From an uncultured Prevotella sp. (lineage in GTDB: Bacteria; Bacteroidota; Bacteroidia; Bacteroidales; Bacteroidaceae): 64,000 nucleotides of DNA. Each line of letters starts with the position of its first letter. The stretch's first letter is position 1. Where the stretch lies: NCBI GenBank assembly GCA_947167845.1, contig CAMVJQ010000003.1, forward strand, positions 28,850 to 92,849, written 5' to 3'. Of this stretch, positions 1-11,748 are shown piece after piece. The notes under the pieces were generated by a model. That model was not told the DNA's origin and did no database searches. It saw only the letters and a list, made by a program, of their open reading frames with translations. A program made the position numbers and the translations under genes.

Positions 1-49
1 CTTTCCCGCCAATAGCCTTCTCTGCATTTATTCCATCCATAGTCTTCAT
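1..49 (-). CDS. partial CDS running off the window edge (starts MKTMDGINAEKAIGGK), unidentified
   Basis: Open frame on the minus strand from ATG at 49 to the window edge; too short to identify. Confidence 0.3.
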   Translation of the reverse strand, partial: MKTMDGINAEKAIGGK

Positions 50-197
50 TTTGTTTTCAGAAACCACAACTTTCGCTTTGCACGATTTACTATCAATCTG
101 CAAATATAATCAAAAATTTCGAAAAATCAGTTTTCTTTACCTATTTTTTACATATCGTTAAGAAATTCGGGGGTGCGGAGATTCTCGGAGGTGCGGA

Positions 198-229
198 GGT
201 GCGGGGGTGCGCCTCCGCACCCCCGCACC
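198..229. repeat. GC-rich inverted repeat after the histidine kinase stop codon
   Basis: GGTGCGGGGGTGCG-CCTC-CGCACCCCCGCACC, 14-bp perfect stem. Confidence 0.85.
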
Positions 230-234
230 CCGAA

Positions 235-2031
235 TCAAAGGGGTAGCGTGATGATGAGGCGGCATCCCTCACGGTAGCCGGTGTCGAGGGTCAGGTCGCC
301 GCCTAAGTTCGTGATGTGGCGTTTCGACAGAGGAAGCCCCAATCCGAGTCCTTCGGAGAAGTCGCTGACTTTGGTGAAGAACTCAAACATCTGACGGCGG
401 TAGGTCTCAGGAATGCCCGGTCCCTTGTCCTCAAGCACGAACCTGACCATGTCATCGGCCTGCGACAGGCGCAATGAGATATGCTCCCTGTCAGAGTACT
501 TGGCGGCGTTGTAGAGGAGTTCAAGCAGCGTGCGCGTCAGATAGAGGCGATTGGTGTGGATACTGCATGAGTCGGGCAGCGACGTCTCAAAACGGATGCT
601 GATGTCGGGGAAGCGGGCGCGGGTCCTGGCAATGCTCTCACGGGCCAGGTCATTGCAGCGCACTTCCTCATTACTATGGCTGCCCAACTCCTCTGAAAGG
701 CCCGTGTCGGAACTGTCGTAAAGCATCAGGGCCATCCGGCTGAGTGCCATCGCATTGTATTCAACCATGTCCGTGATGTCCTTCACTTCCTCTGTGGGCA
801 AGTCATTGTCACTCAGCACATTTGCAAAGCCGACGACGATATTGAGCGGTGTCCGTATCTGATGGCTCACACTCTGGATGAAGGCGGTCTTCTGCCTGAT
901 GGCTTCTTCCACCATCTCATTGGCCCGCTTCAGATCCTCGTTGCGCTGCTTTGCTACGGTATTGGCCTGTCGGATGTCGCTGACGTGGCGGTTCAGCGAC
1001 GCTTGCATCTTGGCGAAACTGTTCTGGAGCAGTCCCACCGCATCATATTTCCTGGTGTAGGGAATCTGCTGGTCATATTCTCCTGCAGCGATGCTCTGCG
1101 ACATGTTGAGCAGACGGTTCAGGGGGCGGACGGCTATCGTTACAATCTGGTGGCAGAGGATGAGGATGAGCAACAGACCGATGACAACCAGCGGCACCAG
1201 GATGTAGGTGAGCCGGTTGTAGTTTTTGAGGATGTCGCTTTCCGGGCAGACCAGTGTCAGGCTCCACTGCGTGTTCGGCACCTGTTGGGAGCATACCAGA
1301 CTGGGTGTGTCGTCAGCGAGTCTCGCTGAGTCGGGCCTGACGTAGTAGCGGCCGTCTTCGCCACTCAAGGTGAAGTAGGCGTTTGGATAGGGTAGTTCGG
1401 CATTGATGATATCGGCGAGTCGCTGCATCGAGAGGTCGCAGGAGATGACACCGATGAACTGCCCGTTGTCTGTATAGAGAGGTTTGCTGTAGGACGAGAT
1501 GATCTCAGTGGCGGAGAGCGTGCCTTCGTTGAAATCGTCGAAGGGGTCAGTCCAGCAGGACTTGCCCAGTCGTTTTGGCTTCTTGTACCATGACTTGTCG
1601 TAGTATTCATATTCCCCCTCCCTGACGGTGACGATGCTGTCGCCTTGACGTATGGTATAGGCGGAAAAGTATCTGCCGTATTGGGGGAAGGTGTATGGCT
1701 CGGGCGTGATGGAGCAGCCGCTGACATTGCTGTTGAGCGCGACGATGCGTCGTGTGTACTCCAGTATGGAGTCCGGCTGCATGTGCTCCTTGGCCTTCCA
1801 GGCGTTGGCTTCGGTTGCCGTCTCCACCATACTCATGTAGCGGTGGATGCGCGTGGCAGTGGCGCTGAGCATGCTGATAACGCGCTCCGTGGCTTCCTTC
1901 CTGATGTGACGGCGTGACTGCTGAAACACGATGCCGAGCGAGAGGATGAAAATGGGGATGGCAAGAAGCAGCAGGCCGAAGATCAGTTTCCGTGCCAACG
2001 ACTTTTGTATGAATCTAGTTGCATTTCCCAT
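235..2031 (-). CDS. membrane sensor histidine kinase (Cache-like sensor, HAMP, HisKA, HATPase_c)
   Basis: Phospho-acceptor motif FIQSVSHQIRTPLN, HATPase motifs ELLYNAAKYS, DKGPGIP and GLGLGLPL; two TM segments flanking a periplasmic sensor region. Confidence 0.92.
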   Translation of the reverse strand: MGNATRFIQKSLARKLIFGLLLLAIPIFILSLGIVFQQSRRHIRKEATERVISMLSATATRIHRYMSMVETATEANAWKAKEHMQPDSILEYTRRIVALNSNVSGCSITPEPYTFPQYGRYFSAYTIRQGDSIVTVREGEYEYYDKSWYKKPKRLGKSCWTDPFDDFNEGTLSATEIISSYSKPLYTDNGQFIGVISCDLSMQRLADIINAELPYPNAYFTLSGEDGRYYVRPDSARLADDTPSLVCSQQVPNTQWSLTLVCPESDILKNYNRLTYILVPLVVIGLLLILILCHQIVTIAVRPLNRLLNMSQSIAAGEYDQQIPYTRKYDAVGLLQNSFAKMQASLNRHVSDIRQANTVAKQRNEDLKRANEMVEEAIRQKTAFIQSVSHQIRTPLNIVVGFANVLSDNDLPTEEVKDITDMVEYNAMALSRMALMLYDSSDTGLSEELGSHSNEEVRCNDLARESIARTRARFPDISIRFETSLPDSCSIHTNRLYLTRTLLELLYNAAKYSDREHISLRLSQADDMVRFVLEDKGPGIPETYRRQMFEFFTKVSDFSEGLGLGLPLSKRHITNLGGDLTLDTGYREGCRLIITLPL

Positions 2032-2067
2032 TTTCTGTCACATGTTTTACTGAGTTTCATTGATTCT

Positions 2068-3552
2068 TCACTCTTCACTCTTCTTCAGCAGTTCGTCGAG
2101 CAGGCAGGTGATTGTCTCCCCCTGTTGCCGTATGTCGTCTGCCAGCCGCCTGGCCTCCTGCGGCTCCATGTCCTGCCGGTGATGGCACAATCTGCCGACG
2201 TCCTCTTGGATGACTTCGACGGGCTCTGTCATCTGGTTGGTCATATTGTGCAGGAAGGCCGTCTTCATGCGGTCGGCCTCCTTGGCGTGCTCGTATGTAT
2301 CCGTCAGCACTTTGCCTTGCTGTCGTAGCGTGCGGCTTAACCGTTCCAGTTCTCCCATATTGGCCGCCAGTGCCGACTGCATCTGCCTGAAATGGTTTTG
2401 CAGCCGTCCCACTTCGTCCTGTTGTCTGCTGTCAGGAATCAGGTCGTCAAAGTGGCCTTCCGTGATGCGGCGGGTGGAACTGGTGAGCAGCCGCAGGGGG
2501 ACTAACTGTCGGTGTGTGAACCAGTGGCAGAAGACGAGCATCAGCAGCAGCCCTACGACGGCGATGGCCAATACGGTGTATAGCAGCCGGTTGTAGGTGC
2601 CGAAGATGTCGTCCTCAGGATAGACGATGCCTACGCTCCAGCCAATCTCCTCCATAGAGCGCCCCGGTACGGCCGAGCGCTTGAAGGGCTTGTAGAATAC
2701 ATAACTGCGGGTGCCGTCAATCCTGAACTGCTTGTAGCCTGTCTCACCCGAGAGCATGGCCAGTGCCGCCTTGCGGGCCGATGACTTCTCGCTGAGCCGG
2801 GTGTAGATGGTGTGGTGAGCCACTCGGTCGCTGTCGGGATGGACGATGTATGAGCCGTCGCTGCCCAGCATGGTGGCGTATGAATGGGGTGATGGCTTGG
2901 CAGCCAGCACGATGTCGGAGAATTGCGACAGGGATATGTCGACGCCCATCACTCCTACAGGCCTGCCCTCCCTGCCGTAGATGGGCAGACAGAAGGAGAT
3001 GATGGCTTCTTTTTCGGTATTGGCGTTCTTCAGCGGATTGATCCAGCAGGGATGCCCTGCCTCGATTGTCGTGGTGTACCATATCTGCTCCGTGTACGGC
3101 TTGTTGCCGAAAGTCTCGGCTTGGATGATTGGCGACCTGCTCGTGTCAAGTAGTCCGGAGCCCGTACGGTAGACATAGGTCATACAATAATGTCCGCGAC
3201 TCTTATAATAATCAGGCTCGAAGGCGATGGCACTGCCCGTGATATAGGGGCTGGCTTCGAGGAGTAGCCTGGCGTACTGTGGCATCCTGTCGGGTTCGTT
3301 CAGGTGCAGGAGCAGGTCCCAATAGATATTGCCGGATGCCTGTTCTGCGTTCAGCAGGATATTGTCGATGTTCTGCACCGTGACATCCAATGTCTGTATG
3401 GCCTTCTGCAGTGCTTCTTCCCTCAGCGCCTTCCGTGAATACCGGAACATGATGAAGAGCGCTGCCGTCAGCAGCGTTGCCATCGCTAAAACAACAGTCA
3501 GACTGATGCGTACGGATAAGGTTTTACGGATGAATTTTGCCAGTCTTAACAT
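2068..3552 (-). CDS. Cache/HAMP sensor protein related to the adjacent kinase, lacking the catalytic domain
   Basis: Paralogous to 235..2031 through the HAMP/coiled-coil region; ends shortly after a degenerate HisKA-like segment (FLHNMTNQMTEPV) with no HATPase_c. Confidence 0.8.
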   Translation of the reverse strand: MLRLAKFIRKTLSVRISLTVVLAMATLLTAALFIMFRYSRKALREEALQKAIQTLDVTVQNIDNILLNAEQASGNIYWDLLLHLNEPDRMPQYARLLLEASPYITGSAIAFEPDYYKSRGHYCMTYVYRTGSGLLDTSRSPIIQAETFGNKPYTEQIWYTTTIEAGHPCWINPLKNANTEKEAIISFCLPIYGREGRPVGVMGVDISLSQFSDIVLAAKPSPHSYATMLGSDGSYIVHPDSDRVAHHTIYTRLSEKSSARKAALAMLSGETGYKQFRIDGTRSYVFYKPFKRSAVPGRSMEEIGWSVGIVYPEDDIFGTYNRLLYTVLAIAVVGLLLMLVFCHWFTHRQLVPLRLLTSSTRRITEGHFDDLIPDSRQQDEVGRLQNHFRQMQSALAANMGELERLSRTLRQQGKVLTDTYEHAKEADRMKTAFLHNMTNQMTEPVEVIQEDVGRLCHHRQDMEPQEARRLADDIRQQGETITCLLDELLKKSEE

Positions 3553-3694
3553 CTTGGCTGCAAATATACTAAAAATCTTTGAATTCTCTGTTGCAAAATC
3601 AGAAAAAGTGTGTTTGAAACATCGAAAAAAGTATGTGTAACATAGGCAAATGCCAGAAAAGGGGAAAAGTGGTATCTTTGCAGCGTGATTATAA

Positions 3695-5686
<1,992 letters not shown>

Positions 5687-5736
5687 AAAGGTGAAAAGGT
5701 AAAAAGGTAAAAAAGTAAAAAGGTATAAAAGTAAAA

Positions 5737-7914
5737 ATGAAAAAGATGAAGAAGATTTTATTCGGACTGATGCTACTGACAGTCGGTGGCACATCCACAT
5801 TCGCACAATGGCGGCAGCCCGTTGACCCAAATGCAAACCTGGGCTTAAAGGACACCTACAAGGATTATTTCACGATTGGTGTCGCAGTGAATAAACGTAA
5901 TATCTCCGATGCGCAGCAGAGTGCACTGGTGAAGAAGGAGTTCAACAGCATCACGGCCGAGAACGACATGAAGCCAGGCGTGGTACATCCCAAAGAAGGG
6001 GAGTGGAACTGGGGGACGGCTGACAGCATAGCCAACTTCTGCCGCCAGAACGGCATCAAACTCCGTGGGCACTGCCTCTGCTGGCACTCACAGTTCGCCG
6101 ACTGGATGTTTACCGACAAGAAGGGTAAGCCCGTGAAGAAAGAGGTGTTCTATCAGCGGCTGCGTGAGCATATCCATACGGTGGTCAATCGGTATAAGGA
6201 CGTGGTCTATGCCTGGGACGTGGTCAATGAGGCCATTGCCGACCAGGCATTCGGCTGGCCCGGACATCCAGCCAATCCGTATCGCGACAGCCGCCACTAC
6301 AAACTCTGTGGCGACGAGTTCATCGCCAAGGCCTTTGAGTTTGCCCACGAGGCTGACCCCAACGTGCTCTTGTTCTACAACGACTATAATGCTGCCGACC
6401 CCGGCAAGCGCGACCGTATCTATAATATGGTGAAGAAGATGCAGGACCAGGGCGTGCCCATCCATGGTATCGGCATGCAGGGGCACTATAACATCTATGG
6501 TCCGTCGGAAGAGGATATTGATGCCGCCATCACGAAGTACGCTCAGATCGTAAAGCATATCCATATCACAGAACTTGACCTCCGCACCAATACGGAGCAG
6601 GGCGGACAACTGCGCTTCTCGCGTGGCGAGGCCAAGCCGATGGCACCCTATCTGAACACGCTTCAGGAAGATCAGTATGCCCGCATCTTCCGCATCTTCC
6701 GCAAGCATAAGGATGTGATCGACAACGTGACGCTGTGGAATCTCGGCGACCGTGACTCCTGGCTCGGCGTGAACAACCATCCGCTGCCCTTCGATGAGAA
6801 CTACAAGCCGAAGCGCTCCTACATGATCATCAAGAACTTCGATGCCAGTCTCGACAATGTACAGCCGAAGGAAGACTTCCGTCCGAACCCGCTGAACCAG
6901 CCCGGACAGGAGTACCCGCAGGTGAACAGCGAGGGGTATGCCCGTTTCCGGGTGGTGGCACCCGATGCCAAGTCGGTCATCGTCAGCCTCGGCCTTGGCG
7001 GTCGTGGCGGCACTGTGCTCCGCAAGGATAAGGACGGCGTGTGGACCGGCACGACGGAAGGCCCGATGGACCCAGGCTTCCACTATTATCACCTGACCAT
7101 CGACGGCGGTGTAGTCAACGACCCCGGCACTCACAACTATTTCGGCTCGTGCCGATGGGAGAGCGGCATCGAGATCCCGGCTCCTGACCAGGACTTCTAT
7201 GCCTGTCGCACGGACATCCCCCACGGTGGTATCCAGGAGGTGCTTTACTATTCACCAAGTACAGGCAGGATGCAGACGGCTATGGTCTATCTCCCGCCGA
7301 CCTACGGCCGACTCGTCAAAGGAAAACAGGAAAGATTCCCCGTGCTCTATCTGCAGCACGGCTGGGGTGAGAACGAGACCAGTTGGTCCAGGCAGGGACA
7401 TGCCGGGCTGATCATGGACAACCTGATCGCAGAGGGTAAAATCAAACCTTTCATCATCGTGATGGCATACGGCCTGACCAACGACATCAAGTTCGGTACC
7501 ATCGGCCAGTTCACGGCCAAGGAGTTTGAGACACTGCTTGTTGACGAACTGGTGCCCTTCATCGACAAGAACTTCCTGACGAAAGCCGACAAGTGGAACC
7601 GTGCGATGGCCGGTCTGTCAATGGGTGGCATGGAGACAAAACTGATCACGCTCCGCCGTCCCGAGGTGTTCGGCTACTGGGGATTGCTCAGTGGTGGGCA
7701 GTATGCGCCTGAGGACATCCAGGACCCGAAGGCAGTGAAGTATATCTTCGAGAGTTGTGGCTCCAAGGAGAATCCCGATGGCATCCGCAAGAGCGTGGAG
7801 GCCCTGAAGGCCGCGGGCTTCAATGCCGAGGGCTTCATCTCTGAGGGTACGGCTCACGAATTCCTCACCTGGCGCCGCAGTCTCAAGGAGATGGCACCTC
7901 ATCTGTTCAAGTAG
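5737..7914 (+). CDS. endo-1,4-beta-xylanase (GH10) fused to a C-terminal CE1-type esterase
   Basis: GH10 motifs ITAENDMKP, GHCLCWHSQ, WDVVNEA, ITELDLR; C-terminal YLQHGWGENETSW and AGLSMGGMET. Confidence 0.92.
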   Translation: MKKMKKILFGLMLLTVGGTSTFAQWRQPVDPNANLGLKDTYKDYFTIGVAVNKRNISDAQQSALVKKEFNSITAENDMKPGVVHPKEGEWNWGTADSIANFCRQNGIKLRGHCLCWHSQFADWMFTDKKGKPVKKEVFYQRLREHIHTVVNRYKDVVYAWDVVNEAIADQAFGWPGHPANPYRDSRHYKLCGDEFIAKAFEFAHEADPNVLLFYNDYNAADPGKRDRIYNMVKKMQDQGVPIHGIGMQGHYNIYGPSEEDIDAAITKYAQIVKHIHITELDLRTNTEQGGQLRFSRGEAKPMAPYLNTLQEDQYARIFRIFRKHKDVIDNVTLWNLGDRDSWLGVNNHPLPFDENYKPKRSYMIIKNFDASLDNVQPKEDFRPNPLNQPGQEYPQVNSEGYARFRVVAPDAKSVIVSLGLGGRGGTVLRKDKDGVWTGTTEGPMDPGFHYYHLTIDGGVVNDPGTHNYFGSCRWESGIEIPAPDQDFYACRTDIPHGGIQEVLYYSPSTGRMQTAMVYLPPTYGRLVKGKQERFPVLYLQHGWGENETSWSRQGHAGLIMDNLIAEGKIKPFIIVMAYGLTNDIKFGTIGQFTAKEFETLLVDELVPFIDKNFLTKADKWNRAMAGLSMGGMETKLITLRRPEVFGYWGLLSGGQYAPEDIQDPKAVKYIFESCGSKENPDGIRKSVEALKAAGFNAEGFISEGTAHEFLTWRRSLKEMAPHLFK

Positions 7915-8048
7915 AATAGAAGAATGACGTTTTTTTGTATAGTTCGAAAGGTTATGGAACACGAAGAAACGAAGCGTTGCACATGAAGTGGGATAACTTC
8001 GTTTCTTCGTTTCTTCGTGTTCCGTCAAAAAAGAATCAAAATTGAGTT

Positions 8049-10169
8049 ATGAGAAGAAATAACCATACCGTAGTGCCCTCCGGGGCCGCACGCCTCCGAA
8101 TCATGGCGACAATACTAATCTCTCTCCTCTCTCCTCTCTCCTCTCTCCTCTCTCTATCGACAGGAGCCTCTGCCCAGAACCCCTATCTCCCCCTCTGGGA
8201 GCATCTGCCTGATGGCGAGCCACGCGTGTTTGAGGATCCTGACAATCCAGGCAAGTGGCGGGCCTATATCATCGGCTCGCACGACATCCATTATACCCAG
8301 TACTGCGGCAATGACATCCGGATGTGGTCGGCTCCTGTCGAAGACCTCTCCCAATGGAGGGACGAAGGCCCCATTTTCTCTTGGTTTGTCGACGGGCAGT
8401 GGGACACGATGTTTGCCCCTGACCTCGTGGAGGTGAAGGACCGCACGACCGGCAAGAAGACCTACTGGCTCTATCCCCACAGCCGTGGCTGGCATCGTGT
8501 TCCCATGGTGTGTAAAGGCGACCGTCCCGACGGTCCCTTTACGCCGGTCAATCTGACGCCCGACGGACGGCAGTGCCTTCCAGGCTCGCTCATCGATTTC
8601 GATCCCTCGGTGTTCATCGAGACAATCACAGACAAGAAAGACCCTGACTATCAGCGCGGCTACCGGGCATACGTCTTCTACGGCTTCCAGCACTCCACGG
8701 CCTGTGAACTCGATCCTGAGACGATGTATTCACAGCGTCCGGGTACGGAACTGATAGACCCCTTCATCCCTGCCAGTAGCCGCGACGGCAAACTGCTGGA
8801 TAAGGAAGGCTCCGAATACAAGGCTCTCTATAAGGGGCAGAATCCGCTCGACTTCAATTTCTTCGAGGCTTCGTCCATCCGTCAGGTGGGTAACAAGTAC
8901 GTGATGGTGTTCTCAGGCTATAGTGGCAAGGAGTACGGCCTGGGCAATACCAATTCCGCCTTGCGCTATGCCTTTGGCGACAGTCCGCTGGGTCCTTGGC
9001 GCTCTGGTGGCGTATTGGTCGACTCCCGTGGCGTTGTGCCCAATGAAGACGGTTCGCATCTGACGACGACGAATGCCGCCCACAACACACACGGCTCTAT
9101 ACAGGAGATCAACGGGCAGTGGTATGTCTTCTATCACCGTCCCCCTCGCGGCTTCGGCAATGCGCGTCAGGCCATGGTCGCTCCTGTAAAGATCACTTGG
9201 GACAAAAAGAAGGTGGCCGATGGCGGTATGGTGCGTATCGTGGCATACGATCCCTACGTGAAGGGGAATGAATGGACGGCCAGGGCCAGCGATGGCATGG
9301 AGTATACGGGGGCTGAAGTGACCAGCGAGGGTTTCCAGATCTTCGGACTGCCGCCATACGCCTACTATTCTGCCGGTCTGGCCTGTTATATGGCAGGTCC
9401 CAACAGCAACAACTGGATGCAGGACAATCACGATGTGTGGTACAATGGCATGGATCTCTACGGCGTAACCAACAAGGGCGTTGTCGGCTTTAAGTACTTC
9501 GGCTTTGGCGGTCTGGCTAAGGATACGAAGGGCGTCAAGGCTTTCGGTGGTATCCTGAAGGGCGATGCGGCCAAACTGAACATCCGGCTCACCCCCGGTG
9601 GTCATGGTGCCTTCAAGATTCGGGTGATGCTCGACGGCCCGTATGCCAATGACATCTGGAAAGGTCGTGAGATAGGGCTTGTGGAAGTGCCTGCTGATGC
9701 GCGTCGCGAGGCTATGACCTGTCAGGTCAGTGTGCCTGCCGTCGAGGGCCTCACGGGTAAGCATGCCATCTATCTCGTGGCAGAAGGTGCCGATGTGGAA
9801 CAGCCTAAGGCGGATAACCGTCCATGGGCTCGTCAGCAGCCGCTGCGGCCAGAAGGTCTCTTCGACCTCCATGGTATTGCCTTTACAAAGGGTGGGGAGA
9901 CTTGTCGGGTGCCTTCTGTGCCTCAGGTCACCATCTCTGCCGACGGCAAACGACTCCAGATTCCTGCCACGCCTGTTCGTTGTACCAATGCTAATGGCCT
10001 GACAGATGCCATCCGCTATCAGGTGTATGCACCGTTGAAGGCAGGCTCGCAACTAAAGGCAACTGCCAGTGATCCGGAGGTAAAGGTGGAGGTGAGTGCC
10101 ATCACAGAAAACCGTGCCACGGTCACTTGTACCTGGCACGGTCGGAAGAAGGTTTATTTGATTAATTAA
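8049..10169 (+). CDS. GH43-family glycoside hydrolase with C-terminal accessory module
   Basis: GH43-like beta-propeller (APDLVEV, FFEASSIR, NTHGSIQEINGQWYVFYHR); signal peptide overlaps a ctctcct repeat. Confidence 0.8.
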   Translation: MRRNNHTVVPSGAARLRIMATILISLLSPLSSLLSLSTGASAQNPYLPLWEHLPDGEPRVFEDPDNPGKWRAYIIGSHDIHYTQYCGNDIRMWSAPVEDLSQWRDEGPIFSWFVDGQWDTMFAPDLVEVKDRTTGKKTYWLYPHSRGWHRVPMVCKGDRPDGPFTPVNLTPDGRQCLPGSLIDFDPSVFIETITDKKDPDYQRGYRAYVFYGFQHSTACELDPETMYSQRPGTELIDPFIPASSRDGKLLDKEGSEYKALYKGQNPLDFNFFEASSIRQVGNKYVMVFSGYSGKEYGLGNTNSALRYAFGDSPLGPWRSGGVLVDSRGVVPNEDGSHLTTTNAAHNTHGSIQEINGQWYVFYHRPPRGFGNARQAMVAPVKITWDKKKVADGGMVRIVAYDPYVKGNEWTARASDGMEYTGAEVTSEGFQIFGLPPYAYYSAGLACYMAGPNSNNWMQDNHDVWYNGMDLYGVTNKGVVGFKYFGFGGLAKDTKGVKAFGGILKGDAAKLNIRLTPGGHGAFKIRVMLDGPYANDIWKGREIGLVEVPADARREAMTCQVSVPAVEGLTGKHAIYLVAEGADVEQPKADNRPWARQQPLRPEGLFDLHGIAFTKGGETCRVPSVPQVTISADGKRLQIPATPVRCTNANGLTDAIRYQVYAPLKAGSQLKATASDPEVKVEVSAITENRATVTCTWHGRKKVYLIN

Positions 10170-10215
10170 TTGTGCATAGAACAATGTGCATTGTGCATTA
10201 TGCATTGTGCATTGT

Positions 10216-11715
10216 TTAGTGGTCTCGGAAATTCCACTTTGAATTATCACTGTTGAAGTCGTACCGGGCGAGGGTAGGGGTGCTGTCACCTGCTGAATAG
10301 AGGCAGTAGTGGCGATTGATGCCCTCCTTGCCCGGTATGATTTTGGGCATCAGCCGGAAGGTGCCATCCGTGAGTTGCTCGATGCGCCAGAGTTGTTCGT
10401 CGGCTCCTGTGTAGGCAGCGACGGTGGTCACTTCCAGACTGGCTGTTGCGGCCAGGGCGCGGTCTGTACCTTCGATCGTGATCTTGTAATAAGGACCGCC
10501 CAGATAACCGCCCTTACCTTCGGCAGGTGTGATAGTCCAGCGCTGGTGCGGACGGAACATATAGTCGCCGCAGCGGGTAGGAATGTCACCTTTGGGCCAG
10601 GTGGCGATGACATCCTCCAGTTTCTGGTTGGCAATGGGCTTCAGTGGTTCGTTGGGGTCAATCTGCCAGAAGCGTTGGCGTTCCTGTTGCAGGCGGACGA
10701 AGTCGACAGCCAGTTCAAGGCTGTAGCCACGGCGCTCCGACTCAATCTCAAAAGTGCCGCCCTTGAAGCGCTCGCCCGCCACAGGCCATCCGTTCTTCCA
10801 TAACAGCGGGCGGATGCCGAGCACGGAGCGTCCGCTGCGCTCGAAGTCGGCCTCATAGTGGCACGACATGATCTCTACGCCATCGTCGATGATGGTACGT
10901 CCGAAGTGTCCGGGGCCGCAGACACGGTCACCTGCCGCTATCACCATCTTGCCGCCGCCATGGAACATGTCACGGCCTACGTTGTCCAGATAGGGGCCTT
11001 CGACGCTTTTGCTGCGGCCGACCACAATATTATAGGTGGAGTTAACGCCATCGCAGCAAGTGCCGTGGGTGCCCAGCAGATAGTACCAGCCGTCGCGGTA
11101 GAGCAGGTCGGTGGCTTCACAGTCGATGGCAATGTCCTTCTCCACGTTGCCCTTCATGCGGAAGCCCGTCGTGGGGTCGAGTTCGATGAGGCGTATGGTG
11201 CCGAAGTAGGTGCCGTAACTGGCCCACAGTCGGCCTGTCGTGGGGTCGAGCAGCAGACCGGGGTCGATGGCATCCTGATCCTCCATGCCGTCGGAGGCGC
11301 ATACCTCTACGGCCTCCGACCATTTGAAGTCTGGCGATGCAGGGTCGAGGGTCTTGTTCCACATGGTCAGGATGCGCCCGTTGTGCCCGCCGCCGAGCCC
11401 GCCGCCGGTGGCACCGTAGATGCAGAGGTAGCGGTCGCCGATTTTCATGACGTCAGGGGCTGCTCCGCCGCCAGGCCTCACTTGGGCGGCCCGCTTGCCC
11501 AGTTGCAGTTTGTCGGCAATGCCGTACCAATTCCAGCCGTCGTCGCTGATGAGCCCCCCGCCGCCGGTACCGTATGTGTAGTACTTGCCCTCGCACTCAG
11601 CAATGGTCGACGGGTCGTGGATGTAGGGCTGACCGGTCTGGGCGTATGCTCCTGTCGTTGGAGAGAGGAGAGTGGAAAGAGGAGAGAGGAGAGAGATGAG
11701 TGCTATTTTTTTCAT
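10216..11715 (-). CDS. GH43-family glycoside hydrolase (arabinan endo-1,5-alpha-L-arabinosidase-like)
   Basis: YIHDPSTIAECEGKYYTYGTG, AIDPGLLLDPTTGRLWASYGTY, DCEATDLLYRDGWYYLLGTHGTCCDG; signal peptide. Confidence 0.85.
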   Translation of the reverse strand: MKKIALISLLSPLSTLLSPTTGAYAQTGQPYIHDPSTIAECEGKYYTYGTGGGGLISDDGWNWYGIADKLQLGKRAAQVRPGGGAAPDVMKIGDRYLCIYGATGGGLGGGHNGRILTMWNKTLDPASPDFKWSEAVEVCASDGMEDQDAIDPGLLLDPTTGRLWASYGTYFGTIRLIELDPTTGFRMKGNVEKDIAIDCEATDLLYRDGWYYLLGTHGTCCDGVNSTYNIVVGRSKSVEGPYLDNVGRDMFHGGGKMVIAAGDRVCGPGHFGRTIIDDGVEIMSCHYEADFERSGRSVLGIRPLLWKNGWPVAGERFKGGTFEIESERRGYSLELAVDFVRLQQERQRFWQIDPNEPLKPIANQKLEDVIATWPKGDIPTRCGDYMFRPHQRWTITPAEGKGGYLGGPYYKITIEGTDRALAATASLEVTTVAAYTGADEQLWRIEQLTDGTFRLMPKIIPGKEGINRHYCLYSAGDSTPTLARYDFNSDNSKWNFRDH

Positions 11716-11748
11716 ATTTTACTTTTTTACTTTTTTACTTTTTTACCT

